From NCBI GenBank assembly GCA_040882055.1, contig JBBECA010000048.1:1-64000 (forward strand): a stretch of DNA of 64,000 bases. Reading direction: 5' to 3'. This document shows positions 51,673 through 60,458 of this stretch, piece by piece. Origin of the DNA: Nitriliruptor sp040882055. Lineage in GTDB: Bacteria; Actinomycetota; Nitriliruptoria; Nitriliruptorales; Nitriliruptoraceae. The first letter of the stretch is position 1, and each line of letters begins with the position of its first letter. The notes below the pieces were generated by a model. It saw only the letters and a list, made by a program, of their open reading frames with translations. It was not told the DNA's origin and searched no databases. The translations under genes and the position numbers were made by a program.

Positions 51673-51704
51673 CCTCGCTCGGTCTCGTCCTCACTCGGTC
51701 TCGT
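51673..51704. repeat. 16-bp tandem duplication across the permease stop codon
   Basis: Two adjacent 16-bp copies (CCTCGCTCGGTCTCGT and CCTCACTCGGTCTCGT) differ at one base. The second encodes the end (YETE) and stop of the minus-strand permease; the first lies beyond the stop, which exists only because of that base. Confidence 0.9.
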
Positions 51705-52968
51705 ACGGGGTCCCGTTCGCGGCGGGGGGCCGGAGGCGACCGACCAGGCCCGCCACGACGAAGATCGTCACCACGTAGGGGGCGGTCCGTAGCAGCGAGG
51801 ACGGCACCCCGGTCGACAGGATCTGGAGGGCGTCCGCGAACGCGGTCGCGAACCCGAACAGCAGCGCGGCCGCGAAGGCACCGACCGGGCTGTAGCGGCC
51901 CACGAGCATCGCGGCGAGGGCGATGAAGCCGCGACCGCCGGTCATCTCGTCGCTGAACGCGCCGACCGAGTCGAGGGTGAACCACGACCCTCCGAGTCCC
52001 GCCACCGCGCCGCCGAGGAGGACCGCGCGCCAACGCGTCCGGTTGACCGCGATGCCGACGGTGTCGGCCGCCCGCGGCTTCTCGCCGACCGACCGCAGCC
52101 GCAGGCCCCAGCGGGTGCTGAACAGGGCGACGTGCAGCACGATCGTGAGCAGGATCATCGCGTAGGTCAGCGGCGTCAGGTTGAACAGCAGCGGCCCGAC
52201 GAACGGCAGCTCGGACAGCCCCGGGATCGCGATCGAGGAGAACCGCTGCGGGCTGTTGAGCTGGGCGTTGCCGGACAGCACCTGCGAGTCGAGGAACGAG
52301 GTGAAGCCGGTCGCGAAGACGATCAGCACGACCCCGACGACGATCTGGTCGGCCTTGAACCGGATCGACAGGCCCGCGAGCATCGCGGCGATCAGCACGC
52401 CAGCGAGCACCCCACCGAGCAGACCGATCCACGGGCTGCCGCTGATGCTGCCGACCACCGCGCCGGTGAACGCTGCGGCGAGGAACTGGCCCTCGATGGC
52501 GATGTTGATGACCCCCGCCCGCTCACACAGCACGCCGCACAGGGCGCCGAAGGCGATGGGCGTGGAGGCGCTGATGGTCCCGCGCAGCAACCCCACCATC
52601 GAGGCGGTCTGTCCGTCGACGGCGTAGGCGAGGTAGCCCAGCACGAACAGCCCGGAGACCACACCGACGATGGTGACGGCCCGACCACCGGTGCGGTGGG
52701 TCCACAGGAGCGCGGTCGCGGCGACGCACGCCAGGGTGACCACGATCAGCAACGGGCCGACCGGCACGACGAGGTCCGGCAGCGTCGCGACGGTCTGGCC
52801 CGCGTTCAGGCGGAACGTCGCCGCCCCCTCGGCGGCTGGCAGCAGGAACGCGCCGGTCAGGACCGCGAGGAACGCCGTGTAGCCGGCGAACCGCCGCTCC
52901 CGACGCGCCTGGGCGGCAGGGATCGTGCCGGCGGAGGTCTGGACGGATGTCGCGGTTACGGTGCTCAC
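51691..52968 (-). CDS. BmpA-type nucleoside ABC transporter permease (YufQ/NupQ-like)
   Basis: 425-residue permease with about eight to ten hydrophobic segments. Family hallmarks: CERAGVINIAIEGQFLAAAF, SIRFKADQIVVGVVLIVFAT, RLRSVGEKPRAADTVGIAVN and GGRGFIALAAMLVGRYSPVG. It starts at GTG 52968, overlapping the stop of the upstream permease by 4 bp, and is the last gene of the transporter operon. Related transporters import purine or pyrimidine nucleosides. The 3' end lies in a 16-bp tandem duplication. Confidence 0.9.
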   Translation of the reverse strand: MSTVTATSVQTSAGTIPAAQARRERRFAGYTAFLAVLTGAFLLPAAEGAATFRLNAGQTVATLPDLVVPVGPLLIVVTLACVAATALLWTHRTGGRAVTIVGVVSGLFVLGYLAYAVDGQTASMVGLLRGTISASTPIAFGALCGVLCERAGVINIAIEGQFLAAAFTGAVVGSISGSPWIGLLGGVLAGVLIAAMLAGLSIRFKADQIVVGVVLIVFATGFTSFLDSQVLSGNAQLNSPQRFSSIAIPGLSELPFVGPLLFNLTPLTYAMILLTIVLHVALFSTRWGLRLRSVGEKPRAADTVGIAVNRTRWRAVLLGGAVAGLGGSWFTLDSVGAFSDEMTGGRGFIALAAMLVGRYSPVGAFAAALLFGFATAFADALQILSTGVPSSLLRTAPYVVTIFVVAGLVGRLRPPAANGTPYETE

Positions 52969-54305
52969 GAGCCCCACCCCTTGGCCACCTGGGTCGTGCC
53001 CAGCTCGTCGGCGGCCTTGATCCGGTAGATGGCGCGGACGAGGCCCGGCGCGGCGATGAACACGATGATGAGCGCCTGGATGACGACCACGAGATCGAGG
53101 GAGGTCCCGGTCTGGGCCTGCATCGCACGGCCACCCGACTTCAGCGCGCCGAAGAGCAGCCCGGCGGCCACGGTCCCACCCACGCTCCCCCGCCCGAGGA
53201 GGGCGACCGTGATGCCGTCGAACCCGATCCCCGCGGAGAAGCCATCGGTGACGCGACCCTGGATCCCGAGGATCTCGGCCGCACCACCCGCGCCGGCCAT
53301 GGCACCGCCGATCGCCATGGCGATGATCACGGCGTGGCCCGGGCTCATCCCCGCGGCGGTGGCCGCTGCGGGGTTCGAGCCGACGGCGTTCAGCTCGAAG
53401 CCGGTGGTCGAGCGTTCGAGCAGCCAGAAGGCGATGACGGCCAGGGCGACGACCAGGAAGATGCTGAGGTTGACCCGGTAACCGGCCATCCCCGGGAACC
53501 GGGGGAACTGGGCGGCTTCGGGGATCGACCGGGAGATGGGGTCGCTGCGGGTCGGGTTCCGCACGAAGTTGGTCGACAGCAGGTAGGTCACCGTCAGCGC
53601 GGCGATGTTGTTGAGCATGATCGTGGTGATGACCTCGTGCGCGCCCGTGCGGGCCTTCAGCACACCGGGCAACCAACCCATGAGACCCGCACCCGCGAGC
53701 CCGGCGAGGACCGCGAGCGGCAGGTGGACGAGCATCGGGAGGCCGCTGAGGCTGAAGCCGACGACGCCAGCCGTCATGCCGCCGGCGATGACCTGGCCCT
53801 CGGCGCCGATGTTGAACAGACCGGCGCGCAGCGGGATGGCGACGGCCAGCCCCGTGGCGATCAGCGGCGTCGCCGCGACCAACGTCTCGGAGATCTGGCC
53901 GACCCCGCCGAGGGAACCGTCGAGGAGCGCCTTGTACGCGTCGAAGACGGCGGACCAGGCGGCACCGAGGAAGTCGCTCGGACGCGCCGTGACGTACCCG
54001 AGCGCCTCGCGGGCGGCCTCGTCGGAGAGGACGACGACGAGCGCACCGAGGATCAGGGCGCTGACGAGCGCCAGGACGGTCACGATGACCTTGGTGCCGG
54101 TGATCGCGGCCACGAAGCGTTCGGTCACCGACGCGTCAGGTGGGGGCGTGTGCCGCGACGTGGAACGCTGTTCGCGCTCGGCCGCTTCGGCGATCTCCGC
54201 CTCGCGGTCGCCCGAGGGTTCGCCATCGACGCCGGCCGCCGGAGGAGCGGTCTCGCGGTCCTCCGGCGCCTCGCCCGGGCCCGGGGGGTTCGGGTCGTCG
54301 GTCAT
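52965..54305 (-). CDS. BmpA-type nucleoside ABC transporter permease (YufP/NupP-like)
   Basis: 446 residues: a Pro/Glu-rich cytoplasmic N-terminal tail of about 60 residues, then eight to ten hydrophobic segments. Hallmarks: LRAGLFNIGAEGQVIAGGMT, TGAHEVITTIMLNNIAALTV, AVGSNPAAATAAGMSPGHAV and GIQGRVTDGFSAGIGFDGIT. It pairs with the second permease. The start overlaps the ATPase stop by 4 bp. The disordered N-terminal tail is longer than usual. Confidence 0.9.
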   Translation of the reverse strand: MTDDPNPPGPGEAPEDRETAPPAAGVDGEPSGDREAEIAEAAEREQRSTSRHTPPPDASVTERFVAAITGTKVIVTVLALVSALILGALVVVLSDEAAREALGYVTARPSDFLGAAWSAVFDAYKALLDGSLGGVGQISETLVAATPLIATGLAVAIPLRAGLFNIGAEGQVIAGGMTAGVVGFSLSGLPMLVHLPLAVLAGLAGAGLMGWLPGVLKARTGAHEVITTIMLNNIAALTVTYLLSTNFVRNPTRSDPISRSIPEAAQFPRFPGMAGYRVNLSIFLVVALAVIAFWLLERSTTGFELNAVGSNPAAATAAGMSPGHAVIIAMAIGGAMAGAGGAAEILGIQGRVTDGFSAGIGFDGITVALLGRGSVGGTVAAGLLFGALKSGGRAMQAQTGTSLDLVVVIQALIIVFIAAPGLVRAIYRIKAADELGTTQVAKGWGS

Positions 54306-55837
54306 CGGGCTCCCTCGGCCGTCACGTCGGCGGGGTCCGCGCCGGCCATCATCAGACCGATCGCTTCCTTGGAGTAGGTGCCGGCCGGGAACGGTCCGAC
54401 CAAGCGGCCCCGGAACATCACCGCGACGCGGTCGGCGAGCGCGAGGACCTCGTCGAGCTCGGAGGAGACGATCAGCACGCCCGACCCTTCGTCGCGCTTG
54501 GCGACGATGCTGGCGTGGATGTGCTCGATCGAGCCGACGTCCACACCGCGGGTCGGCTGGGCGGCGACCAACAGCGCCAGTGGTCGGTGGAACTCGCGCG
54601 CGATGACGACCTTCTGCTGGTTGCCGCCGGAGAGGTTGGCGACCGGGGTGTCGATCGAGGGCGTGCGGACGTCGAAATCCTCGACCTCGCGCCGGGCGTG
54701 CTCGGCGATGGCGTCGAAGTCCCGGCTACCGCGGCGGGCGAACGGCGCAGCGTCCCACTGGTCGAGCACGAGGTTCTCCGCGACCGTGAACCCACCGACC
54801 AACCCCTCGGTGCCGCGGTCCTCGGGCACGTGCCCGACACCGGACCGGAGGACCTCCTTGCGGGAGCGCCCGCGGATCGAACTGCCGTCGATCTCGATGT
54901 CACCGTCGAAGAGGTGGTCGAGACCGGTGATCGCCCGGACGAACGACGTCTGCCCGTTGCCCTCGACGCCCGCGACGGCGACGATCTCGCCCCGGTGGAC
55001 GTCGAGGTCGATGTCGTCGACGAGGGTCCGGCCCTCGGGGTCGCGCACGGTCAGACCGGCAACGTGGAGGGCGACGTCAGCGGGCGCGGCCGGCGACTTG
55101 TCCACGACCAGATCGACGGGACGCCCGACCATGAGGTTGGCCAGCTCCTGCTCGCTGGTCTCACGCGGGTCGGCCGAACCGACGATGCGTCCGCGCCGCA
55201 GGACGCTGATGCGGTCGGCGATGACGCGGTGCTCGCGCAGCTTGTGCGAGATGAAGACCACCGAGCGCTGGCCCTCGGACACGAAGGCCCGGATGGCGTC
55301 GAAGAGGTCGTCGGCCTCCTGCGGTGTGAGCACCGCGGTCGGCTCGTCGAGGATGAGCAGCCTGGCGTCGCGGTAGAGCGCCTTGAGGATCTCCACCCGC
55401 TGCTGCAGACCGACCGGGAGGTCCTCGACCACGGCATCCGGGTCCACGGGGAGCCCGGAGGACTCGGCCAACTCGCGGACGGCGTCCGCCGCAGCGCGGC
55501 GATCGAGCCGACCGAAGCGGGAGGTGCGCTCGACGCCGAGGGTGACGTTCTCGGCCACGGTGAAGACGGGGACCAACATGAAGTGCTGGTGGACCATCCC
55601 GATCCCGGCGGCGATCGCATCACCGGGCCCGTCGGGCTCGAGCGGCGTGCCGTCGACGAGGATCTCGCCCTCGTCGGCACGGTAGAGGCCGTAGAGGATG
55701 TTCATCAGCGTGGACTTGCCGGCCCCGTTCTCGCCGAGCAAGCCGTGGATCTCACCGGGTTCGACCGTCAGGTCGACCTGATCGTTGGCGACCACGCCAG
55801 GGAACCGCTTGGTGATGCCGCGGAGTTCGAGGCGCAC
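54302..55837 (-). CDS. BmpA-type nucleoside ABC transporter ATPase (YufO/NupO-like)
   Basis: 511-residue fused double ATPase. GTG 55837 has GGAGGAG 8 nt upstream. The first domain has Walker A LLGENGAGKSTLMNILYGLY, signature PVGLQQRVEILKALYRDARL and Walker B LLILDEPTAVLTPQEADD. The second has a degenerate Walker A (AGVEGNGQTSFVRAITG), signature LSGGNQQKVVIAREFH and AAQPTRGVDVGS, the usual asymmetry of this family. A hairpin lies between it and bmpA upstream, which may lower its expression relative to the binding protein. Confidence 0.93.
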   Translation of the reverse strand: MRLELRGITKRFPGVVANDQVDLTVEPGEIHGLLGENGAGKSTLMNILYGLYRADEGEILVDGTPLEPDGPGDAIAAGIGMVHQHFMLVPVFTVAENVTLGVERTSRFGRLDRRAAADAVRELAESSGLPVDPDAVVEDLPVGLQQRVEILKALYRDARLLILDEPTAVLTPQEADDLFDAIRAFVSEGQRSVVFISHKLREHRVIADRISVLRRGRIVGSADPRETSEQELANLMVGRPVDLVVDKSPAAPADVALHVAGLTVRDPEGRTLVDDIDLDVHRGEIVAVAGVEGNGQTSFVRAITGLDHLFDGDIEIDGSSIRGRSRKEVLRSGVGHVPEDRGTEGLVGGFTVAENLVLDQWDAAPFARRGSRDFDAIAEHARREVEDFDVRTPSIDTPVANLSGGNQQKVVIAREFHRPLALLVAAQPTRGVDVGSIEHIHASIVAKRDEGSGVLIVSSELDEVLALADRVAVMFRGRLVGPFPAGTYSKEAIGLMMAGADPADVTAEGAR

Positions 55838-55941
55838 GAGCCGACTCCTCCGGGCGGGCACCCGGTCCGGTCGCGGAACCCGCCGGGCGCGATCCGGCGG
55901 CTTCAAGGGGGTACGGGCTCGGGTGCGGAGCCCGAGGGCCG

Positions 55942-55974
55942 GCGGGGAGGGTGCCACGTCGGCACCCTCCCCGC
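55942..55974 (-). terminator. Hairpin between bmpA and the ATPase gene
   Basis: A perfect 14-bp stem (GCGGGGAGGGTGCC with GGCACCCTCCCCGC) with an ACGTC loop, 17 nt beyond the bmpA stop. As the rest of the operon continues on the same strand, it could be a partial terminator or a message-stabilising element. Confidence 0.75.
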
Positions 55975-55990
55975 TCGGGTGGTACGGAGG

Positions 55991-57130
55991 TCAGGCGTTC
56001 GGGTCGGTCGCGATGTCGCCGTCGATGATGCCCTGACGCAGCTCGTCGAGGGTCGACTTGACGTCGTCCGGGACCTCGTCCTCGAAGTCGTGGAACGGCG
56101 CGATGTCGACGCCCTCGTTCTCGAGCGTCCCGACGTAGTCGCCGCCCTCGAACTCGCCGTCGACGACGGCCTGGATGGCGTCGAAGACCGCGACGTCCAT
56201 CTGCTTGAGGATCGAGGTGAAGATCATGTCACCGAAGTCGGTCGACTCGTAGCCGTCGGTGTCGACCCAGATCAGGCGACCCTCGCCGCGGTCCTCGATC
56301 GCGGCTGCGGAACCGCCGCCGACCGGACCGGCGACCGGGAGGATGGTGTCGGCACCGTTGTCGAGGAGCGACTCGGTGATGCGACGCCCGTCGTCGAGGC
56401 TCTCGAAGTTGCCGGTGAACTGCCCGTCCGAGCCGTCCCAGCCGATGACCTCGACGTCGCCGCCGGTCTCCTCGTTGTAGTGGTTGGCGCCCGCGAGGAA
56501 ACCGTCCATGAAGATGGTCACGGTCGGGATGTTGATACCGCCGTAGGTGCCGAGCGTGCCGGTCTCGCTGGTCGCTGCCGCCGCGTAGCCGGCCAGGAAC
56601 GCCGCCTCGGAGGTGTTGAAGGTCAGGCCGAGCACGTTGTCGAAGCTGGTGCCCTCCTCACCGAAGGCGTTCGGGAAGTCGACGATGGCGAAGTTCTGCT
56701 CCGGGTTCGCCTCCGCTGCCGAGGCTGTGGCCTCGGCGAGCAGGAAGCCGACCGGGATGATCAGGTCGCAGTCGCCCTGCTGGACGAACTGCTGCATGTT
56801 CGGCTCGAAGTCGGTCTCCGAGGTCGACTCGAGGTACTGGATCTCGACCCCGAGCTCCTCCTCGGCACGCACGAGGCCGTCGTAGGCGGTCTCGTTGAAC
56901 GAGCCGTCGTCGACGCCGCCCTGGTCGGTGATCAAGCAGGCCTTGACGTCGCTCTCCGCGGCCTGCTCGCCCTCGCCACCGTCGTCGGTGGCTTCGGCGT
57001 CACCGTCGTCGCCGGCGTCGGTGGCCTCGGTGTCGGTGTCGGTGGGCTCCTCCTCGGGAGCGTCGCCACAAGCGCTCAGCACGAGCGTGCCGGCGAGCGC
57101 CAGCGCGACCGCACGGGACATCTTCCTCAT
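55991..57130 (-). CDS. BmpA/Med-family nucleoside-binding lipoprotein
   Basis: 379-residue extracellular receptor. Signal RAVALALAGTLVLSACGDAP with lipobox Cys21, then an acidic Thr/Asp/Gly-rich tether of about 40 residues. The mature fold starts VKACLITDQGGVDDGSFNET, with FVQQGDCDLIIPVGFLLAEA and LPVAGPVGGGSAAAIEDRGE, hallmarks of the BMP family. Such proteins bind purine nucleosides or riboflavin-type ligands; here nucleoside is the best inference from the YufOPQ-like partners. It is the first gene of the operon, with a TAGGCT box on the minus strand at 57234-57239. Confidence 0.9.
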   Translation of the reverse strand: MRKMSRAVALALAGTLVLSACGDAPEEEPTDTDTEATDAGDDGDAEATDDGGEGEQAAESDVKACLITDQGGVDDGSFNETAYDGLVRAEEELGVEIQYLESTSETDFEPNMQQFVQQGDCDLIIPVGFLLAEATASAAEANPEQNFAIVDFPNAFGEEGTSFDNVLGLTFNTSEAAFLAGYAAAATSETGTLGTYGGINIPTVTIFMDGFLAGANHYNEETGGDVEVIGWDGSDGQFTGNFESLDDGRRITESLLDNGADTILPVAGPVGGGSAAAIEDRGEGRLIWVDTDGYESTDFGDMIFTSILKQMDVAVFDAIQAVVDGEFEGGDYVGTLENEGVDIAPFHDFEDEVPDDVKSTLDELRQGIIDGDIATDPNA

Positions 57131-57233
57131 CGCGGATCCTAGAGTCTCGGTCCATCGGCGCGCGTGCGTCGGGACGCTGTGTCGAGGGCTTCACCACGCA
57201 GCGCGGTGCGGAGGTGGTGGCCCGATGGCCGTG

Positions 57234-57239
57234 AGCCTA
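57234..57239 (-). promoter_or_regulatory. Candidate -10 box TAGGCT of the bmpA operon
   Basis: TAGGCT on the minus strand, 104 nt before the bmpA ATG, in the 185-bp gap upstream of the operon. Fits the recurring hexamer; no clear -35. Confidence 0.4.
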
Positions 57240-57315
57240 CTACGTCTGTCGTACCGGGAACCAGGGCGCAGCGACCTGTGCGGTCAGCGGGCAGGGGCGT
57301 CAGCCAGGCCGCCTG

Positions 57316-57837
57316 TCAGACGAGGTAGCGGATCTCGCCGTCGGAGGCTTCGACCACCGCTCGCGCCGCTGCGTGGAGCCGCCCGTGGAGCTCACGGAAG
57401 CGGGTGACGACCGGGTCGTCGTCCTCGCTGCCGGGGACGGGCAACGGCACCGGCCCGGCGTCGCTCCCGCCAGCATCCGTCCCCCCGCCGAGCAGGTCGG
57501 CGAGCTCGGCGTCCCAGTCCGCCGACGCGGCGGTGCGCTGGAGGTGCATCGTCGGGGCCTGCACGAGGGCGCGATCGAGGTCCTGCACGATCGTCACGAC
57601 CACATCGGTGGAGGTACGCACCCCGGGCTGGGCGAGCAACCGCAGCGCCTGGAGCTTGCGCATGGCCAGCGCCGCGACGGCCACGGGGTCGGCGAGCTGA
57701 GCGACCGCCGAATCGATGTCCGAGAGGTCGAGCGCCACCTCGGCGGGGACGTCGAACCAGCTCTGCAGCGTGTCGAAGAGCTCCTCGGTGACGTCGTGGA
57801 GGGCGAGCAGCTCGGGGGGCTTGCTGACGGTGTCCAC
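57316..57837 (-). CDS. Unknown cytosolic helical protein
   Basis: I do not recognise this 173-residue product. It has no signal peptide or membrane segment and is mostly helical (ALHDVTEELFDTLQSWFDVP, AALAMRKLQALRLLAQPGV), with an acidic, Gly/Pro-rich linker near residue 125 and a final amphipathic helix (FRELHGRLHAAARAVVEASD). GTG 57837 follows GAGG. It is the second gene of a minus-strand pair with the secreted protein next to it. Confidence 0.6.
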   Translation of the reverse strand: MDTVSKPPELLALHDVTEELFDTLQSWFDVPAEVALDLSDIDSAVAQLADPVAVAALAMRKLQALRLLAQPGVRTSTDVVVTIVQDLDRALVQAPTMHLQRTAASADWDAELADLLGGGTDAGGSDAGPVPLPVPGSEDDDPVVTRFRELHGRLHAAARAVVEASDGEIRYLV

Positions 57838-57896
57838 GCGTGCACCTCGCGGTTCGACGGTGCCACGAGGGTACGAGGCCGGCGTGCTCTACGACG

Positions 57897-58826
57897 TCAC
57901 CGGGTGGTGACCGCCTGCTCGTCGGGCAGGTCCGGGCAGTCCGCCCGTTCGACCTGCGGGACGGTGACGGCACCCGGGTCGGTCGTGCCGGGAGCGGTGG
58001 CTCCCGGGTCGCTCCCCTCGCCGGCGCCGGGATCGGCGACCCCGGGGGCGGCGTCCGGACCGGACTCGAGGTAGGCGTCACGGTCGACGCAGGTCACGCG
58101 CATCGAGCGGGCGCGGGCATCCACACCAGGTGCGGAGGTCTCGAAGCGTTCCACGGGCACCAGCACCTGCGTGCTCCGCAGGGACAACAGCCGGCGCACC
58201 AGCGGGCGGAGGTCCTGATCGAAGGTCTCGGCGTCGGCGGCACGGGCGTCGAACCGGCTCTGGGCAGCGGGCTCCGCCGCACCGACTTCGCGCAGCGTCG
58301 TGTAACCGTCCAGGTGCCGCTGCCGAGCGTCGAGCACGAGCCGTAGCCCGGTCTCGGCCCGTCCGCGGAGTTCGTCGGCGTCGGTGGCGACCTCGTCATC
58401 ATCGGAGGCGTCGATCGGGAAGATCAGGTCGGCCCCCTCCCAGATCGCGAGCTGGTCCAAGCCCTGCTGGAGGTCGAGCCAGCCACGGGTCACCTCGGCG
58501 ACCGCGTCAGCGACCGGCCCATCAGCGTCGTCGGCATCGACGTACAGCGAGAGGAGCTCGGGCTGGAGGGTGCCGAGGATCGCTGCCGCACCGGTGATGT
58601 CGCCGTCGATGCTCCCCCACGTCGCCTCGTCGTCGATCTCCACCGCGGTCGGCGCCGGCGCGGGCGGGAGGGTGGGCTCGAGATCGGCGAGCCGTTCGAG
58701 CAGCGCGTCGTCACCCGTCGCCTGCGGTGCGTCGTCCTCCTGCGCGGCCACGACGGTGACACCGATGCACAGCGACGCGGCCACGGCCACGGCGAGCGCG
58801 ACGAACCGCCGGTGTGGTGCGACCAC
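57897..58826 (-). CDS. Unknown secreted protein with Ala/Gly/Pro-rich tail
   Basis: GTG 58826 is chosen because GGAGG lies 6 nt upstream and the start VVAPHRRFVALAVAVAASLC is a clean signal peptide ending near AAQ; the frame continues upstream to 58988 without support. The 309-residue product is acidic and helical (AVAEVTRGWLDLQQGLDQLA, EVGAAEPAAQSRFDARAADA). A Cys pair (RVTCVDRDAYLES, then ADCPDL) could form a disulfide, with a repeated DPGA-type linker between. It belongs to no family I recognise. Confidence 0.62.
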   Translation of the reverse strand: MVAPHRRFVALAVAVAASLCIGVTVVAAQEDDAPQATGDDALLERLADLEPTLPPAPAPTAVEIDDEATWGSIDGDITGAAAILGTLQPELLSLYVDADDADGPVADAVAEVTRGWLDLQQGLDQLAIWEGADLIFPIDASDDDEVATDADELRGRAETGLRLVLDARQRHLDGYTTLREVGAAEPAAQSRFDARAADAETFDQDLRPLVRRLLSLRSTQVLVPVERFETSAPGVDARARSMRVTCVDRDAYLESGPDAAPGVADPGAGEGSDPGATAPGTTDPGAVTVPQVERADCPDLPDEQAVTTR

Positions 58827-58950
58827 GGCTGACCTCCAGGCAGGGGACCCATCGCGGGGGGGACGGGGGTCCAACGTGTGCATCGGCACGTCACCCACGG
58901 AACGTGAGCCCCATCTGGGGACTGTAGGCCACCCCAGCCTCGCAGCGCAG

Positions 58951-58979
58951 CACGACCCGGCCGCGAGGGCCGGGTCGTG
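58951..58979 (-). terminator. Terminator hairpin of sahH
   Basis: A perfect 12-bp stem (CACGACCCGGCC with GGCCGGGTCGTG) around a GCGAG loop, 19 nt beyond the sahH stop on the minus strand. Confidence 0.75.
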
Positions 58980-58997
58980 ACGTGGCACCGAGCGTGC

Positions 58998-60338
58998 TCA
59001 GTACCGGTAGGTGTCGTCCTTGTAGGGCCCGTCCACGTCGACGCCGAGGTAGTCGGCCTGCTCGGTCGAGAGCGTGGTGAGGTGGGCGCCGATCTTGTCG
59101 AGGTGGAGACGTGCCACCTCCTCGTCGAGCCGCTTGGGCAGGACGTAGACCTCGTCCTTGTAGTCGTCGTGGTGCTTCCACAGCTCGATCTGCGCGAGGA
59201 CCTGGTTGGTGAACGAGGTCGACATCACGAACGAGCTGTGGCCGGTGGCGCAGCCGAGGTTGACGAGCCGCCCCTCGGCGAGGAGCAGGACCTTCTTGCC
59301 GTCCGGGAGGTGGACCAGATCGACCTGCGGCTTGATGTTGGTCCACTCGTACTCGCGGAGGGCGGCGGTCTCGATCTCGGTGTCGAAGTGCCCGATGTTG
59401 CACAGGATCGCGTGATCCTTCATCTGCAGCACGAGGTCGCGGGTGACCACGCCCATGTTCCCCGTGGCGGTCACGATGATGTCAGCGACCGGCGCCGCTT
59501 CCTCCATCGTCACGACGCGGTAGCCCTCCATGGCGGCCTGCAGGGCGTTGATCGGGTCGATCTCGGTGACCAGCACCGTCGCGCCCATGCCACGCAGTGC
59601 CTGTGCGCACCCCTTGCCGACGTCGCCGTAGCCGGCGACGACCGCGATCTTGCCGGCGATCATCACGTCGGTGGCGCGCTTGAGGCCGTCGATCAACGAC
59701 TCCCGGCAGCCGTAGAGGTTGTCGAACTTCGACTTGGTCACCGAGTCGTTGACGTTGATCGCCGGCATCCGCAGCGTCCCCTGTTTCTGCCAGGTCCGCA
59801 GCTGCTTGATCCCTGTGGTGGTCTCCTCGGAGACACCGAGGATCCCGGCGAGGAGCTCGGGGTGCGCGTCGTGGACCACGGCGGTGAGGTCACCACCGTC
59901 GTCGAGCAGGAGGTTCGGCCCCTCACCGCCCGGCCAGAGCAGCGTCTGCTCGACCGTCCACCAGTACTCCGGCTCGGTCTCGCCCTTCCAGGCGAAGACC
60001 GGGGTGCCGGCGGCGGCCACCGCGGCGGCGGCCTCGTCCTGGGTCGAGAAGATGTTGCACGAGGCCCAGCGCACCTCGGCACCGAGCGCCTGGAGGGTCT
60101 CGATCAGGACCGCGGTCTGCACCGTCATGTGCAGGCAGCCGGCGATGCGAGCCCCGGCGAGCGGCTGCTCGTCGGCGTACCGCTCGCGGAGCGCCATCAG
60201 GCCCGGCATCTCACGCTCGGCGAGGCCGATCTCCTTGCGGCCCCACTCGGCGAGGCTGATGTCCCGGATCTCGTAGTCCTGGTCCGGGTACCGACGGGTG
60301 ATGTCGTCGGGGATGGCTGGCTCGGCGGCGTCGCTCAC
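58998..60338 (-). CDS. sahH: Adenosylhomocysteinase
   Basis: Hydrolyses S-adenosylhomocysteine to adenosine and homocysteine, relieving inhibition of methyltransferases. 446 residues with the family signatures: ARIAGCLHMTVQTAVLIETL, SCNIFSTQDEAAAAVAAAG, the NAD site VAGYGDVGKGCAQALRGMGA, and LVNLGCATGHSSFVMSTSFT; the C-terminal DGPYKDDTYRY is typical. GTG 60338. The product adenosine could be phosphorylated by the adenosine kinase at 47659. No SAH riboswitch is recognisable in the 120-bp gap upstream. Confidence 0.97.
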   Translation of the reverse strand: MSDAAEPAIPDDITRRYPDQDYEIRDISLAEWGRKEIGLAEREMPGLMALRERYADEQPLAGARIAGCLHMTVQTAVLIETLQALGAEVRWASCNIFSTQDEAAAAVAAAGTPVFAWKGETEPEYWWTVEQTLLWPGGEGPNLLLDDGGDLTAVVHDAHPELLAGILGVSEETTTGIKQLRTWQKQGTLRMPAINVNDSVTKSKFDNLYGCRESLIDGLKRATDVMIAGKIAVVAGYGDVGKGCAQALRGMGATVLVTEIDPINALQAAMEGYRVVTMEEAAPVADIIVTATGNMGVVTRDLVLQMKDHAILCNIGHFDTEIETAALREYEWTNIKPQVDLVHLPDGKKVLLLAEGRLVNLGCATGHSSFVMSTSFTNQVLAQIELWKHHDDYKDEVYVLPKRLDEEVARLHLDKIGAHLTTLSTEQADYLGVDVDGPYKDDTYRY

Positions 60339-60458
60339 GGGGCTCGACCTTCGTGTCGGGAGGCGCCGGTCGGTGCCACGTCGGGCGGGTGACCGGCTGC
60401 AGCGAGGGTGGGCTGGACTCAGCCGCCTCGAGGCGCCAGGGTAACCGGCGACGCGTCG

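Noticed and set aside
60339..60458. Possible SAH riboswitch before sahH
   Set aside because: I could not match the conserved core or a fitting pseudoknot in the 120-bp gap.
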